This document shows positions 35,189-44,751 of a stretch of 64,000 bases of DNA, in pieces. Both the position numbers and the translations under genes were made by a program. Position 1 is the stretch's first letter. Each line of letters starts with the position of its first letter. Origin of the DNA: Roseiarcus sp963780825 (GTDB lineage: Bacteria > Pseudomonadota > Alphaproteobacteria > Rhizobiales > Beijerinckiaceae); NCBI GenBank assembly GCA_963780825.1, contig CAWADL010000005.1, positions 434,001 to 498,000 on the forward strand, written 5' to 3'. Under the pieces are notes generated by a model. The model ran no database searches, was not told the origin of the DNA, and saw nothing but the letters and a program-made list of their open reading frames with translations.

Positions 35189-36205
35189 TGGCCGACGCTT
35201 CATTGCTGACAGCGCCGGCCTCGGAGGCCGCCATTTCGTCGCGCCCCATTCTGAGGGTGCGCAATCTCGAAGTCACCTACTATACGGACTCCGGCCGAGC
35301 CAAGGCGCTCGACGACGTGAGCTTCGACTCTCGGCGCGGGCGAGAAGCTCGGCATGGTCGGCGAATCGGGATCAGGCAAGAGCACGCTCGCGCTCGCCAT
35401 GATGCGCATGATCAAGCCGCCAGGACGCATCGAAAGCGGCCACGTGTTTGTTGACGACCTCGATTTAATGTCGCTCGACGGCGAGGGCATGCGCAAAGCG
35501 CGCCTTTCGAGGATCGCCTATATCCCACAAGGCGCGATGAACTCGCTGAACCCGATCATGCGCATCGGCGCGCAGATGGCCGATGCTGTGAAAGCGCATC
35601 TATCCTCAGAATCCAGGTCCGCGATCCACGAGCGGTGCCTGAGCGCGCTTGCGTCGGTCGACCTCGCCGCAGGCGTACATCGCATGTATCCGCACGAACT
35701 GTCCGGCGGCATGAAACAGCGCGTCTGCATAGCAATCGGCATCCTGCTGAACCCGCACGTGATCATTGCCGACGAGCCGACCAGCGCCCTCGACGTCGTC
35801 ACTCAGCGCCAAGTGATGGAGACGATCGACAACGTTCAACGCAAGCTGAAGGCCGCCGTCATCCTGATCGGACACGACATGGGCCTGATGGCGCAGTTCG
35901 TCGACAAGGTCGCGGTGATGTACGCAGGGCGACTCGTCGAGTTGAGCCCAGTCCGCGAGACATTCCGCCAACCCCTGCATCCCTACACGCGGGCTTTGAT
36001 ATCGAGCCTACCCAGCCTGGAGAACAAAGGCGTGTTTCAGGGCATTCCCGGTCTCGCGCCTTCTCTGCTGCGATTGCCGAGCGGCTGCGCTTTTCATCCG
36101 CGCTGCACGCGCGTCATGGACGTCTGCCGCACGACACGGCCGGCGGTGGTTGAGCACGCAGATGGGCGCGCCGTCGCCTGTCATCTGTTCCCGAGCGCGG
36201 TTTAG
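35185..36205 (+). CDS. ABC transporter ATP-binding protein, DppD type (frame broken near 35330)
   Basis: This ATPase of the oligopeptide-type family starts PILRVRNLEVTYYTDSGRAK. Near 35330 an extra T shifts the frame: DVSFD should be followed by LGAGEKLGMVGESGSGKSTL (Walker A), which is in the next frame. Further on are LSGGMKQRVCIAIGILLNP, Walker B IIADEPTSALD and the H-loop LIGHDMGLMAQ. The Cys-rich C-terminal motif FHPRCTRVMDVC is typical of DppD/OppD. Length about 339 residues. Confidence 0.86.
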
Positions 36206-36209
36206 ACGC

Positions 36210-37214
36210 ATGGCCGCGCTGCTCGAAGTTCGGAACGTCTCAAAAGCCTACGCGCGCGGCGTCATCGGGCCGAAATCGACCGTTGCACTCGCCAATTTCT
36301 CACTGCGCCTCGAGGAGGACAAACCAACGATCCTCACCGTGGCGGGCGAAAGCGGCAGCGGCAAGACTACGCTGGCGATGCTGCTGCTGGGCTTCATCGC
36401 GCCGACGGTCGGTGAGATCATCTATCGCGGCAAGAACATCTGGTCGCTATCCGGCGAGGAAAAGCTCGCTTATCGCCGCGAGGTTCAAGCCGTATTCCAA
36501 GACCCGTTCGCGGTCTTCAACCCGTTCTATACCGTCGATCATCTGCTGACAGTACCAATCAAACGCTTTAAGCTGGCGACGTCCCGTGCGGATGCGCGGG
36601 CGAGGATCGACGCTGCGCTTCAGGCCGTCGGTCTGCGGCCGGAAGAGATTCTCGGCCGTTTCCCGCACCAGTTGTCGGGCGGCCAACGCCAGCGCATCAA
36701 CGTGGCGCGCGCGCTGTTGTTGAAACCCAAATTGCTGATCGCGGACGAGCCGGTCTCGATGGTCGATGCGTCCCTGCGCGCAAATATTCTCGAGACTTTG
36801 CGCAATTTGCAACGCGACCACGGCGTGTCAATCATCTACATCACCCACGATCTGACGACAGCCTATCATATCGCGCAATCGATCGTGGTGCTCTACCGAG
36901 GCTCGGTGATGGAGGCGGGCGGCATCGACGAGGTGATCAAGTCGCCCCAGCATCCCTACACGCAGTTGCTGATCGATTCGATCCCCTGGCCCGACCTCGA
37001 TCGGCGCTGGGGCGCGCAACCGATCAAGGCGCGCGAGATTGATGCCGGCGGCGACGGATGCCGATTTCTTGGCCGCTGCCCCTCGGCGATGGATGTATGC
37101 AGCACGCGCCCGCCGCTGCGGCGACTCGGCGACAACCAGATTGCGGCATGCACGCTCTACAGCGACCGACCCGCGCTGGAGCCGGAACGGCTTTCTGAGA
37201 CCTTGCCAACGTAG
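36210..37214 (+). CDS. ABC transporter ATP-binding protein, DppF type
   Basis: This 334-residue partner ATPase carries Walker A ESGSGKTTLAML (~residue 45), the Q-loop FQDPFAVFNPF, the signature LSGGQRQRINVARALLLKP, Walker B LIADEPVSMVDA and H-loop YITHDLTTAYH. The C-terminal GCRFLGRCPSAMDVC stretch matches OppF/DppF. ATG 36210 is the start that fits the family; the open frame extends 20 residues upstream over the previous gene. The frame is intact here. Confidence 0.9.
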   Translation: MAALLEVRNVSKAYARGVIGPKSTVALANFSLRLEEDKPTILTVAGESGSGKTTLAMLLLGFIAPTVGEIIYRGKNIWSLSGEEKLAYRREVQAVFQDPFAVFNPFYTVDHLLTVPIKRFKLATSRADARARIDAALQAVGLRPEEILGRFPHQLSGGQRQRINVARALLLKPKLLIADEPVSMVDASLRANILETLRNLQRDHGVSIIYITHDLTTAYHIAQSIVVLYRGSVMEAGGIDEVIKSPQHPYTQLLIDSIPWPDLDRRWGAQPIKAREIDAGGDGCRFLGRCPSAMDVCSTRPPLRRLGDNQIAACTLYSDRPALEPERLSETLPT

Positions 37215-37276
37215 AGCATGTCGTCGTCGTCCCACGAGAACGCGCTCCTCAGGAAACGTAAGTTGATGGAGGCTAA

Positions 37277-38101
37277 ATGAAGATCGCTCTCACAGGCGGA
37301 AGCGGCCGCGTTGGCCGGGCTGTGGCGGCGGACGCGATCGCCCACGGGCACACGATCGTCAATATCGACCACGCGCCGCCCGCGGAATTGCACGCGAACA
37401 TCGAATTTATCGCCGCCGACATCCAGAACTATGATGCGCTGCTTCAAGCCTTCCGCGGCTGCGACGCGCTGATCCACATGGCGGCCATCCCGGCGCCGAT
37501 CGGCCATCTCGACCACGTTGTTCACAACAACAACGTGGTTGGCAGCTACAATGCGCTGCGCGCGGCCGTGGAGGTCGGCATTCGGCGCATTTGTCAGGCG
37601 TCCAGTGTAAATGCGATCGGACTGTCATTCAGCCGCAAGCCGCGGTTCGACTACTTCCCACTCGACGAGAAACATCCGTGCTACGTCGAAGAGCCCTACA
37701 GCCTCTCGAAATGGATTTGCGAGCAGCAGGCAGACGCCTTTGCGCGCCGCTACGAGGACATCCGCATCGCCAGCTTGCGTTTTCATCTGGTCGTGCCGGA
37801 ACGCGCGGATGCCGCTAAACTATATGCGTTCGCGGACGAAGCGCACGCCAGGCACCTCTGGGCTTACACGCGATCTGACGCCGCCGCGCGCGCGTGCCTG
37901 CTTAGTCTTGCAGCGCCGATCGAGGGGCACGAAGTTTTCTATATCGTCGCTCCCGACACCGTGATGGATGTGCCTTCGGTCGACCTCGCGTCCCGCCTTC
38001 ATGCGGGCGTGCCGATCACGGGGGACCTCAGCGGCAATCGCAGCTTCTTTAATTGCTCGAAGGCGGAGCATGTGCTGGGGTGGACGCACCCGCGAGGATG
38101 A
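37277..38101 (+). CDS. NAD-dependent epimerase/dehydratase family, uronate-dehydrogenase-like
   Basis: This 274-residue extended SDR starts with the NAD-binding motif ALTGGSGRVGRAVA and has the active-site pair YSLSK with SSVNA as the Ser region. The FNCSKAEHVLGW segment near the end and the short length resemble uronate dehydrogenase (Udh), which oxidises glucuronate or galacturonate to aldarolactones. The adjacent lactonase-like SMP-30 gene and sugar-acid dehydratases support an oxidative uronate route, but other sugars are possible. ATG 37277, 62 bases after the ATPase gene. Confidence 0.8.
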   Translation: MKIALTGGSGRVGRAVAADAIAHGHTIVNIDHAPPAELHANIEFIAADIQNYDALLQAFRGCDALIHMAAIPAPIGHLDHVVHNNNVVGSYNALRAAVEVGIRRICQASSVNAIGLSFSRKPRFDYFPLDEKHPCYVEEPYSLSKWICEQQADAFARRYEDIRIASLRFHLVVPERADAAKLYAFADEAHARHLWAYTRSDAAARACLLSLAAPIEGHEVFYIVAPDTVMDVPSVDLASRLHAGVPITGDLSGNRSFFNCSKAEHVLGWTHPRG

Positions 38102-38151
38102 CCCCTGTTGTGCGTCAGAGCCATGCGGGCGACAAAGGAAGGAGGCGCTAC

Positions 38152-39324
38152 TTGAAAATCACGAAGGTGCGCACCGCGGTCATCGACGGCAATTTTCCGT
38201 GGGTGCTCGTGCGGGTCGAAACCGACGTCAATGTGACCGGTCTCGGCGAGGCTTATTGGGGCGCGGGCGTCGCCGAACTGGTTCATCGCGCTGGAGAGCT
38301 TCTGCTAGGCGAGGATCCAACCAACATCGGCAAGCTGGTGTTCCTGATGGAGCGCTGCCTGTCGGGCGAAGGCGCGCAGGCGGGCGCCACGGTGACGGCG
38401 ATCAGCGGCATCGAGATCGCATTGTGGGACCTGCTCGGCCGCGCGCATGGCTTGCCGATCTCCACGTTCTTTGGCGGCCGTTTCCGCGACAAGGTGCGTA
38501 TTTACGCCGACTGCCACGCCGGCGAGACCCCGGAGCCCGCGAGCTACGCAGACAAAGCCAAGGCGATCGTCGCCGAAGGCTTTACCGCCCTCAAGTTCGA
38601 TCTCGACACGCCGAACCCGCACACTTTCGACGTCAGTGAGGATCGACACGCGCGACGGCAATGGGTTGAGCCTTACAGCCGCGTGATTGGCGCCGCCGAG
38701 CTGCGCTGGATGGTTGCGGTCGTCAACGCCGTGCGCGCGGCGGTCGGGCCCGACATTATGGTGGCGATGGACGCGCACTGGAAATTCAACGTCAACGACG
38801 CCATCAAACTCGCGCAGGCGCTCGAACCTTTCGATCTCCTCTGGCTGGAGGATCCCGTCCCTCCTATCAACATCGAAGCGCAGCGCGCGGTCACCCAGGC
38901 GACGCGCACGCCGATCTGCACCGGCGAGAACCTTTATCGTCTCGAAGGCTTTCGCGAGCTGATTGAGAAACAGGCGGCGCGCATAATTGCGCCTGATATT
39001 CCCAAGATGGGCGGCTTGATGGAGTTCAAGAAAGTCGCCGATCACGCCAATTCGTACTACATCCCGATGGCGCCGCACAATGTTGCGAGCCCGATCGGCA
39101 CGGTGGCGGGCGCGCATGTGAGCGCGGCGATTTCAAATTTCCTGGTGATGGAATATCACGCCCACGACGTCGATTGGTGGAGCGATCTGGTCGACGGCGC
39201 CCCGCCGATCGTGAATGGTTTTATCGCCCTCAGCGACAATCCCGGGCACGGGCTCACACTGAACGAAGATGTCGCCAAAGCGCATCTGAAGAAAGGCCAT
39301 AGCTATTTCGGCGACGAACCCTGA
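38152..39324 (+). CDS. Enolase-superfamily sugar-acid dehydratase (MR/MLE family, second)
   Basis: This 390-residue protein of the mandelate racemase/muconate lactonizing family has Mg-ligand motifs MDAHWKFN (Asp and the DxH His), LEDPVPPIN (Glu) and TGENLYR (Glu), and a late His in APHNVASPIG. This DxH and late-His arrangement is like the first enolase family protein at 30019, suggesting a dehydratase. Start is a TTG at 38152 with a strong AAGGAAGGAGG site; the open frame above it has no homology. It precedes the mannonate-dehydratase-like gene by 12 bases. Confidence 0.85.
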   Translation: MKITKVRTAVIDGNFPWVLVRVETDVNVTGLGEAYWGAGVAELVHRAGELLLGEDPTNIGKLVFLMERCLSGEGAQAGATVTAISGIEIALWDLLGRAHGLPISTFFGGRFRDKVRIYADCHAGETPEPASYADKAKAIVAEGFTALKFDLDTPNPHTFDVSEDRHARRQWVEPYSRVIGAAELRWMVAVVNAVRAAVGPDIMVAMDAHWKFNVNDAIKLAQALEPFDLLWLEDPVPPINIEAQRAVTQATRTPICTGENLYRLEGFRELIEKQAARIIAPDIPKMGGLMEFKKVADHANSYYIPMAPHNVASPIGTVAGAHVSAAISNFLVMEYHAHDVDWWSDLVDGAPPIVNGFIALSDNPGHGLTLNEDVAKAHLKKGHSYFGDEP

Positions 39325-39336
39325 GGGCGCCAACTC

Positions 39337-40550
39337 ATGAAGATCACTTCTGCAAAAGTCATCGTCTGCTCGCCCGACCGCAATTTCGTCACGCTGAAGA
39401 TCGAAACGGATCAGGGCCTGCACGGCATCGGCGACGCCACGGTGAACGGCCGTGAGAAGGCCGTTGTCGCCTATCTGGAAGAACACGTGATCCCGACGCT
39501 GATCGGGCGCGACGCTGCGCAGATCGAGGACACTTGGCAATATCTCTATCGCGGCGCCTATTGGCGGCGCGGCCCGATTACGATGGCGGCGATTTCCGCG
39601 GTCGATCTTGCGCTCTGGGACATCAAGGGCAAGGCGGCCGATATGCCGCTCTACCAATTGCTCGGCGGCGCCTCGCGTAACAACGTGATGATCTATTCGC
39701 ACGCGCAAGGCCTGACGATCGACGAGGCCGTCGATGCGGTTGCCGCCAAGAAGGAGCAAGGCTTCGTCGCCATCCGCGCGCAGGTCGGCGTGCCCGGCCT
39801 TCCGCCGATCTACGGCGTCGGCGGTCGCTCCAATCAGGGCAACGGGCGGCATGGTGCAAGCGCTGCCGCACGAAGAGACCTGGTCGACCTCAAAATATCT
39901 GGTCCACATCCCAAAACTGTTCGCCAAACTGCGCGACACGTTCGGCGACGATCTGCATCTCCTGCACGACGCGCATCATCGCCTCACGCCGATCGAGGCG
40001 GCGCGGCTGGGCAAGGATCTTGGAGCCGTTTCGTTTGTTCTGGCTCGAGGATCCCGTTCCCGCGGAGCTGCAGGAAGGTTATCGTCTGATCCGCCAGCAC
40101 ACGACGACGCCGATCGCGCTCGGCGAAGTGTTCAACACGATCTGGGATGCGCGGCTTGGTGATCGAGGAGCAGCTCATCGACTATATCCGCACCACCTCC
40201 GTGCACGCCGGCGGCGTCACCGGGCTGCGGCGCATCATGGACTTTGCATCGCTCTATCATGTTCGCACCGGCTGCCACGGCGCGATGGATATCGGGCCGG
40301 CGGCCATGGCTGCGAACCTGCATCTGGGCTCTGGGCGCCGAATTTCGGCATCCAGGAATATTCGGGCTACACCGAGGCGACGCACGAGGTGTTTCCGCAT
40401 GCCTTCTCGCAGACGGGCGGCTTCATGCATCCAGGCGAGGCGCCGGGGCTCGGCGTCGACATCGACGAGAAGCTGGCCGCCAAATATCCTTACGAGCGCG
40501 CCTATCTGCCGGTGAACCGGTTGGAGGACGGAACGATGTGGAACTGGTGA
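39337..40550 (+). CDS. D-mannonate dehydratase family protein, ManD/RspA type (four frame breaks)
   Basis: This third enolase-superfamily member matches the ManD/RspA branch, which includes enzymes converting D-mannonate to 2-keto-3-deoxygluconate. The N-terminal half has MKITSAKVIVCSPDRNFVTL and the RGAYWRRGPITMAAISAVDL pattern of this branch. The HDAHHRLTPIEAA, FWLEDPVPAE and ALGEVFNTIWD motifs carry the ligands. The gene must change frame near 39845, 40019, 40147 and 40330; every frame continues the family pattern to the C-terminal KYPYERAYLPVNRLEDGTMW. Conserved pieces in different frames argue for indel errors. Total about 404 residues, near normal. Confidence 0.83.
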
Positions 40551-40551
40551 G

Positions 40552-41320
40552 ATGAGTTCCGACTCCGTCGCTACTCACACGCCGGACATAGCCCGGCCGC
40601 CGACCGATCATCGTGCGGGCGCTGCAGGCGCTCGGGTCGGCGACGGCCTGCGCAACGCTGCATAACCTCGGCGTGCGCGACACGTTCATGCAGGGGCCCG
40701 ATCGCCTGGATCGAAGGGCCAGAGTCTTGCCGGTCCCGCGCTGACGCTGCAATTCATGCCGATGCGCCAAGATCTCTACGGCGAAGGCGAATACAACGAC
40801 GTCGAGAAGCAGCTGCATCGCCACGTGCTCTATCACACGCAGCCTGGCGACATCGTCGTGGTCGACGCGCGCGGCGACATGCGCTCGGGCATCTTCGGCG
40901 AGATGATGATGACCTATTTTAAGGGGCGCGGCGGCGCGGGGGTCGTGATTGACGGCTGCCTGCGCGACTATCCGCATGTGCAGACGCTCGGCCTCGGGCT
41001 GTGGTTGCGCGGCGTCACGCCGAACTTCCACGCCCAGACAAACATCATGCCGTTCGCTGTCAATGTTCCCATCGCCTGCGGCGGCGTCACGGTGATGCCG
41101 GGCGACATCATCGTCGCCGATGACGACGGCGCCTGCGTGATTCCCGTCGCATTGGCGGCAAAGGTGATCGAGCACGCAGCGGATGCACCACGATTGGGAA
41201 GATTTTTCACGAGAGATGCTGGCCAAGGGCGGTTCGTTGCAAAAATATTACCCGCTGTCGGAAGCCGCGCGACCGGAGTACGAGGAATGGCGGAAGGATC
41301 ATCCGCTGCCACAAGACTGA
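40552..41320 (+). CDS. RraA/HMG aldolase family protein (four frame breaks)
   Basis: The protein belongs to the RraA family. The name covers RNase E inhibitors, but most members outside enterics are Mg-dependent aldolases splitting 4-hydroxy-4-methyl-2-oxoglutarate and similar keto acids. The core reads VDARGDMRSGIFGEMMMTYF and VIDGCLRDYP with the GDIIVADDDG segment. The N-terminus (MSSDSVATHTPDIARPP, then IVRALQALGSATACATLHNL) changes frame near 40605, 40703 and 40723, and the C-terminus near 41187 continues as MHHDWEDFSREMLAKGG to TGA 41318-41320. Here it likely cleaves a keto-deoxy acid made by the dehydratases (inference). Confidence 0.82.
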
Positions 41321-41354
41321 ACGAATCACCGCGGAATATATTCGGAGAACCAAA

Positions 41355-42230
41355 GTGAAAGCGGAAGTTGTCGTCTCTTCGCAGGCCGCACATGGCGAGG
41401 GCGTATTCTGGTCGGCGGAGCACCAGCTTCTCTATTGGACAGACATGTTCGGGCAATGCGTTTGGACCTATGCGCCGGACCGTGACGAGGCAAACAGGTG
41501 GGCGACGCCTGGTAAGGTCTGCTGTTTTTCCACGCGACTTGGCCGCCCGTGGAACGAAGTGGTGGCTGCGTTTTCCGACGGCTTCGCCTTCGTCGATCTT
41601 TTGACAGGCGAACGCAAAGACATCGCCAAAGTCGGCGCTGACATCCCCGGCCATCGTCTCAACGATGGTCGCACCGACCGGCAGGGACGATTTCTGGCGG
41701 GCGGGATGGACGAGAAGACCTTCAAACCTTGCTCTTCAGTATGGCGGCTTGATCCGGATCTTCGCGTCGAGGAACTGTTCACGGGAGTGGGCATCGCCAA
41801 CGGCGCGTGTTTTTCCCCTGACGGCCGAACGTATTATTTCGCTGACAGCCTGGTTGGTGAGATCGAGGCGTTCAACTATGACACCGAGACCGGGCGGGTG
41901 AGCGGTCGTCGTACAATCGCGCGGGCCGCGGCGCCCGGTGTTCCCGACGGCTCGTGCGTCGACGCGGAGGGTTTTGTCTGGAACGCGATGTGGGAGGGTT
42001 ACCGAGTGGCGCGCTACGCGCCTGACGGCCGGCTCGACCGCACGATTGACGTGCCAGTTCGCAAGCCGAGTTGCTGCGCCTTCGGCGGCCGCGATCTCGC
42101 GACGCTCTATATTATCACGTCGCGCTCCGACGAAAGCGCGGAAGATCTCGCCGCGCGGCCGACGAGCGGCGATCTGTTTGCTGTGCGGCCCGGCGTTGTC
42201 GGATTGGCGGATGCGCCCTTCGCGGGTTGA
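41355..42230 (+). CDS. SMP-30/gluconolactonase family lactonase
   Basis: This 291-residue six-bladed beta-propeller of the SMP-30/gluconolaconase family hydrolyses sugar lactones. Family features are the N-terminal GEGVFWSAEHQLLYWTD, the HRLNDGRTDRQGRFLAGGM region with the metal-binding Asn/Asp, a NGACFSPDGRTYYFADS repeat and PDGSCVDAEGFVWNAMWEG with the second metal Asp. Start is GTG 41355, 34 bases after the aldolase stop. It would open the aldarolactone made by the uronate-dehydrogenase-like enzyme upstream. Confidence 0.88.
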   Translation: MKAEVVVSSQAAHGEGVFWSAEHQLLYWTDMFGQCVWTYAPDRDEANRWATPGKVCCFSTRLGRPWNEVVAAFSDGFAFVDLLTGERKDIAKVGADIPGHRLNDGRTDRQGRFLAGGMDEKTFKPCSSVWRLDPDLRVEELFTGVGIANGACFSPDGRTYYFADSLVGEIEAFNYDTETGRVSGRRTIARAAAPGVPDGSCVDAEGFVWNAMWEGYRVARYAPDGRLDRTIDVPVRKPSCCAFGGRDLATLYIITSRSDESAEDLAARPTSGDLFAVRPGVVGLADAPFAG

Positions 42231-42254
42231 ACGGTGGCGTGCAACGAACGCGGC

Positions 42255-42818
42255 CTAAAGCGAGGCCAGCTGGTCGCGGACGGTCTTCAATATCTCATCG
42301 GATAGCGCGGGATCATCCACCGCGCGAGCCAACACCAGCGCGCCGACGGCCGCAGACAGCAGATGGATCGCATTCGGGCGTGCGTCGGCTTTGCGGCTCC
42401 ATCGAAATCGATCAACCATCCGCTCGATCGAGCGTTTCACCTGCTGCGTGAACGTGCCGCGCGCCGCAGAACTACGGGCCACCTCCGGCCCCAAAGCCGC
42501 AATAGCGCAGCCCGATCCCGGGTGGTCGCGATGCGCCGCGCTCAAATAGCTCTTGAGAAATGCCCCTTTCGGATCACTCGCGTTCGCCGTCAACTTGTAG
42601 ATCTTGCGCTCCGACTGAGCAAACGCCTGCTCTACGGCTTCAGCCTCCAGCGCATCCTTGGATGCAAAATGTGCATAAAAAGAGCCGTGCGTGAGCCCGG
42701 CCGCCTTCATAATGTCGGCCACCCCCGCTCCGTCGAAACCGCGTTCGCGAAATAGCCGCGCGGCCTGCGTCAGTATCTTCTCATGCTTCTCGGCCGTCTC
42801 GCTGGCGGGATAGCGCAT
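42255..42818 (-). CDS. TetR family transcriptional regulator
   Basis: This 187-residue regulator has the TetR-type helix-turn-helix at residues ~12-58 (AARLFRERGFDGAGVADIMK, then AGLTHGSFYAHFASKDAL) and a C-terminal domain of the YxaF/LmrA-like type. It is divergent from the SDR gene at 42946, so it most likely represses itself and that gene, or the whole SDR-thioesterase unit. The gap 42819-42945 holds a short palindrome. Ligand is unknown. Confidence 0.87.
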   Translation of the reverse strand: MRYPASETAEKHEKILTQAARLFRERGFDGAGVADIMKAAGLTHGSFYAHFASKDALEAEAVEQAFAQSERKIYKLTANASDPKGAFLKSYLSAAHRDHPGSGCAIAALGPEVARSSAARGTFTQQVKRSIERMVDRFRWSRKADARPNAIHLLSAAVGALVLARAVDDPALSDEILKTVRDQLASL

Positions 42819-42904
42819 TGTTGCGGCCTTTCTAACGGCGGATCATAAAATATCGATGCCCCCCTTGACGGGATATATGTCGATCATCATGTTTGCGCAA
42901 GTCT

Positions 42905-42914
42905 GATGGCCATC
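42905..42914. promoter_or_regulatory. Short palindrome in the TetR/SDR intergenic region
   Basis: gatggccatc is a perfect 10-base palindrome in the 127-base gap between the divergent TetR and SDR genes, 31 bases before the SDR start. It is a candidate operator core. Perfect 10-mers also arise by chance, so this is weak. Confidence 0.3.
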
Positions 42915-42945
42915 ATAGATGGTCAGGCAAAGACAGGAGCAGATT

Positions 42946-43683
42946 ATGAAGATTGCGGGATCGATCGCCTTGGTGACGGGCGCCAACCGGGGCCTCGGCC
43001 TCGCCTTCGCCAAGGCGCTTCTGGAGAGAGGCGCAGCGAAGGTCTACGCTGCCGCCCGCGATCCGGGCGCGGTCAAGCTGAAGGGCGTGACGCCGCTAAA
43101 GCTTGATGTCACCAACGACGAAGACGCAGCCGCCGCGGCATTGGCCGCCGGCGATGTCAACCTCCTGATCAATAACGCCGGCATCGCAAGACCCGGCGGC
43201 TTTCTCGCCGACGGGGCTATCGAAGCGGCGCGCGAGCAGTTCGAGACGAACTTCGTTGGGCCGCTGCGGCTGGCGCGCGCATTTGCGCCCGTGCTGGCGA
43301 AGAACGGCGGCGGCGCGATCCTGAACGTGCTGTCGGTCGCGAGCTGGATGAGCGGTCCCTTTCTGGCGACCTACGGGGCTTCAAAATCGGCCGCCTGGGC
43401 GTTGACAAACGGCCTGCGCATCGAACTCGCTGATAAGGGCGTTCAGGTCTTGGGATTGCATGCGGGGTTCATTGATACAGACCTTACGCAAGGCATCGAT
43501 GCGCCGAAAAGCTCGCCGGAGGATATCGTTCGCGCCGCGCTTGATGGGCTAGAGCGCGGTGAACGCCAGGTTTTGGCCGACGAAGTCAGCCAGCTCGCGC
43601 ATCGTGGCCTTTCCGCGAATCCGCCGGCCTATTTCCATAGCGCCAGCGAAATCAGGTCGAGTGCAGAAAAATCGGCGGCCTAG
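42946..43683 (+). CDS. SDR family oxidoreductase
   Basis: This 245-residue short-chain dehydrogenase has TGANRGLG (cofactor), INNAG, a catalytic Ser in LSVASW and the YGASK active site. The Arg in AARDPG after strand 2 suggests NADP. ATG 42946 follows a good GGAGCAG site; the open frame begins upstream at 42919 without one. It is regulated presumably by the divergent TetR. It is followed by a thioesterase gene. The substrate is not known. Confidence 0.87.
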   Translation: MKIAGSIALVTGANRGLGLAFAKALLERGAAKVYAAARDPGAVKLKGVTPLKLDVTNDEDAAAAALAAGDVNLLINNAGIARPGGFLADGAIEAAREQFETNFVGPLRLARAFAPVLAKNGGGAILNVLSVASWMSGPFLATYGASKSAAWALTNGLRIELADKGVQVLGLHAGFIDTDLTQGIDAPKSSPEDIVRAALDGLERGERQVLADEVSQLAHRGLSANPPAYFHSASEIRSSAEKSAA

Positions 43684-43807
43684 GCGCGAGCGTGATTGTT
43701 TGACCGCATGCCGAGGGAAGCCTTCCCTGGCCCGTTTCGCCGCGAGCCACATCGTTATCTACTGGCTCGCGAGCGGATAAGCATACGAGTAGAAATAGGA
43801 GACCCCT

Positions 43808-44272
43808 GTGGACGTCATAAGAAACAACGCCGCGGGGTTGGACGGGCTTGCGCAGCTCAAATCACTGATGGAAGCTGGCGTCCAACCGCCTATTGGCGGC
43901 ACGCTCGGTTTCTCACTGGTGGAGATTGAGAGAGGCCGTGCGGTATTCAGCGGCGAACCAGGTCGTCACGTCTACAACCCGATTGGCGCCGTACACGGCG
44001 GCTATGCAGCGACACTGCTCGACAGCGCATGCGGCTGCGCCGTGCATTCGACGCTCACCGCTTCGCAGGGCTACACGACTTTGGAGCTGAAGATTTCCTA
44101 TCACCGCCCGCTGAACGATAGCAGCGGGTTGGTCAAAGCCGAAGGGCGCATTCTATCGATCGGGCGCCGCGCCGCCTTCGCCGAAGCCAAATTGACCGAT
44201 GCGGCGGGCAAGCTCTGCGCCTCGGCGACATCGACTTTACTCATTTTCGATGTAAAGCCTGAGGCCCAATGA
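43808..44272 (+). CDS. PaaI family thioesterase (hotdog fold)
   Basis: This 154-residue hotdog-fold protein carries the PaaI-type HGGYAATLLDSACG motif (the HGG and the catalytic Asp), preceded by NPIGAVHG. It splits acyl-CoA thioesters, often aryl-CoA. Start is GTG 43808 with AGGAGA eight bases before. A small palindrome (agggaag c cttccct) lies at 43714-43728 in the gap after the SDR. It may clear acyl-CoA intermediates of the neighbouring carboxylase/dehydrogenase pathway (inference). Confidence 0.85.
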   Translation: MDVIRNNAAGLDGLAQLKSLMEAGVQPPIGGTLGFSLVEIERGRAVFSGEPGRHVYNPIGAVHGGYAATLLDSACGCAVHSTLTASQGYTTLELKISYHRPLNDSSGLVKAEGRILSIGRRAAFAEAKLTDAAGKLCASATSTLLIFDVKPEAQ

Positions 44273-44751
44273 CGTCGATGAATGGCGGCGTAAATGATTA
44301 TCCCGCCTAATTGTCTGCGCACCGCCTCGATCAATATTTGTCGGCGATGGGCGCCCGTCGCAATCGAGCCGATCCCGCTTGGGCGACCATTTTACCCTGA
44401 TTGACAGGCTCGATGTAGATTTCGACGAGGCCGCACTCGGGGGGCGTCGCCTCTGGGCGCCGCGGCAACAGAATGCCAAAGCCGTCGCCCTTGACGAGCC
44501 CCTCCGCCAAGATGCATGAGACGAGGGTACGCGACGCGATCCTCGAAAACGCAGAAATCCGCGAGGGCGGGCGCGTGATGCGGCCCTAGCATTTGTTCGA
44601 AGTGAACTCCTCAGCGGAATCCAAAGCGCCTTACGACGATTATAAGCTAGCTGGGGAAATCGCGCCCGATGATGAGGCGCGACCGTTCAACGAAGATCAT
44701 TGCCCACTTGTGATATAGCGCAGGTCAGCGTTCGGGAAGAGACGGATCGGG
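44273..44751. other. 479-base gap with no convincing gene
   Basis: No intact gene is supported here. On the minus strand about 44340-44600, two frames read FCVFEDRVAYPRLMHL and then LVKGDGFGILLPRRPEATPP and CGLVEIYIEPVNQGKM, which could be the remnant of a small protein with one frame break, but I do not recognise it. The right part carries the leader of the carboxylase gene. Confidence 0.35.

Noticed and set aside
40552..41320. Naming the RraA-like gene as regulator of RNase E
   Set aside because: Its place among sugar-acid dehydratases and the MMMTYF/VIDGCLRD pattern favour the aldolase branch of the family.
44392..44592. Minus-strand open frame of 66 residues in the gap before the carboxylase genes
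   Set aside because: Only part of it looks protein-like and it needs a frame change to continue; I could not match it to a family, so it is described only in the gap entry.
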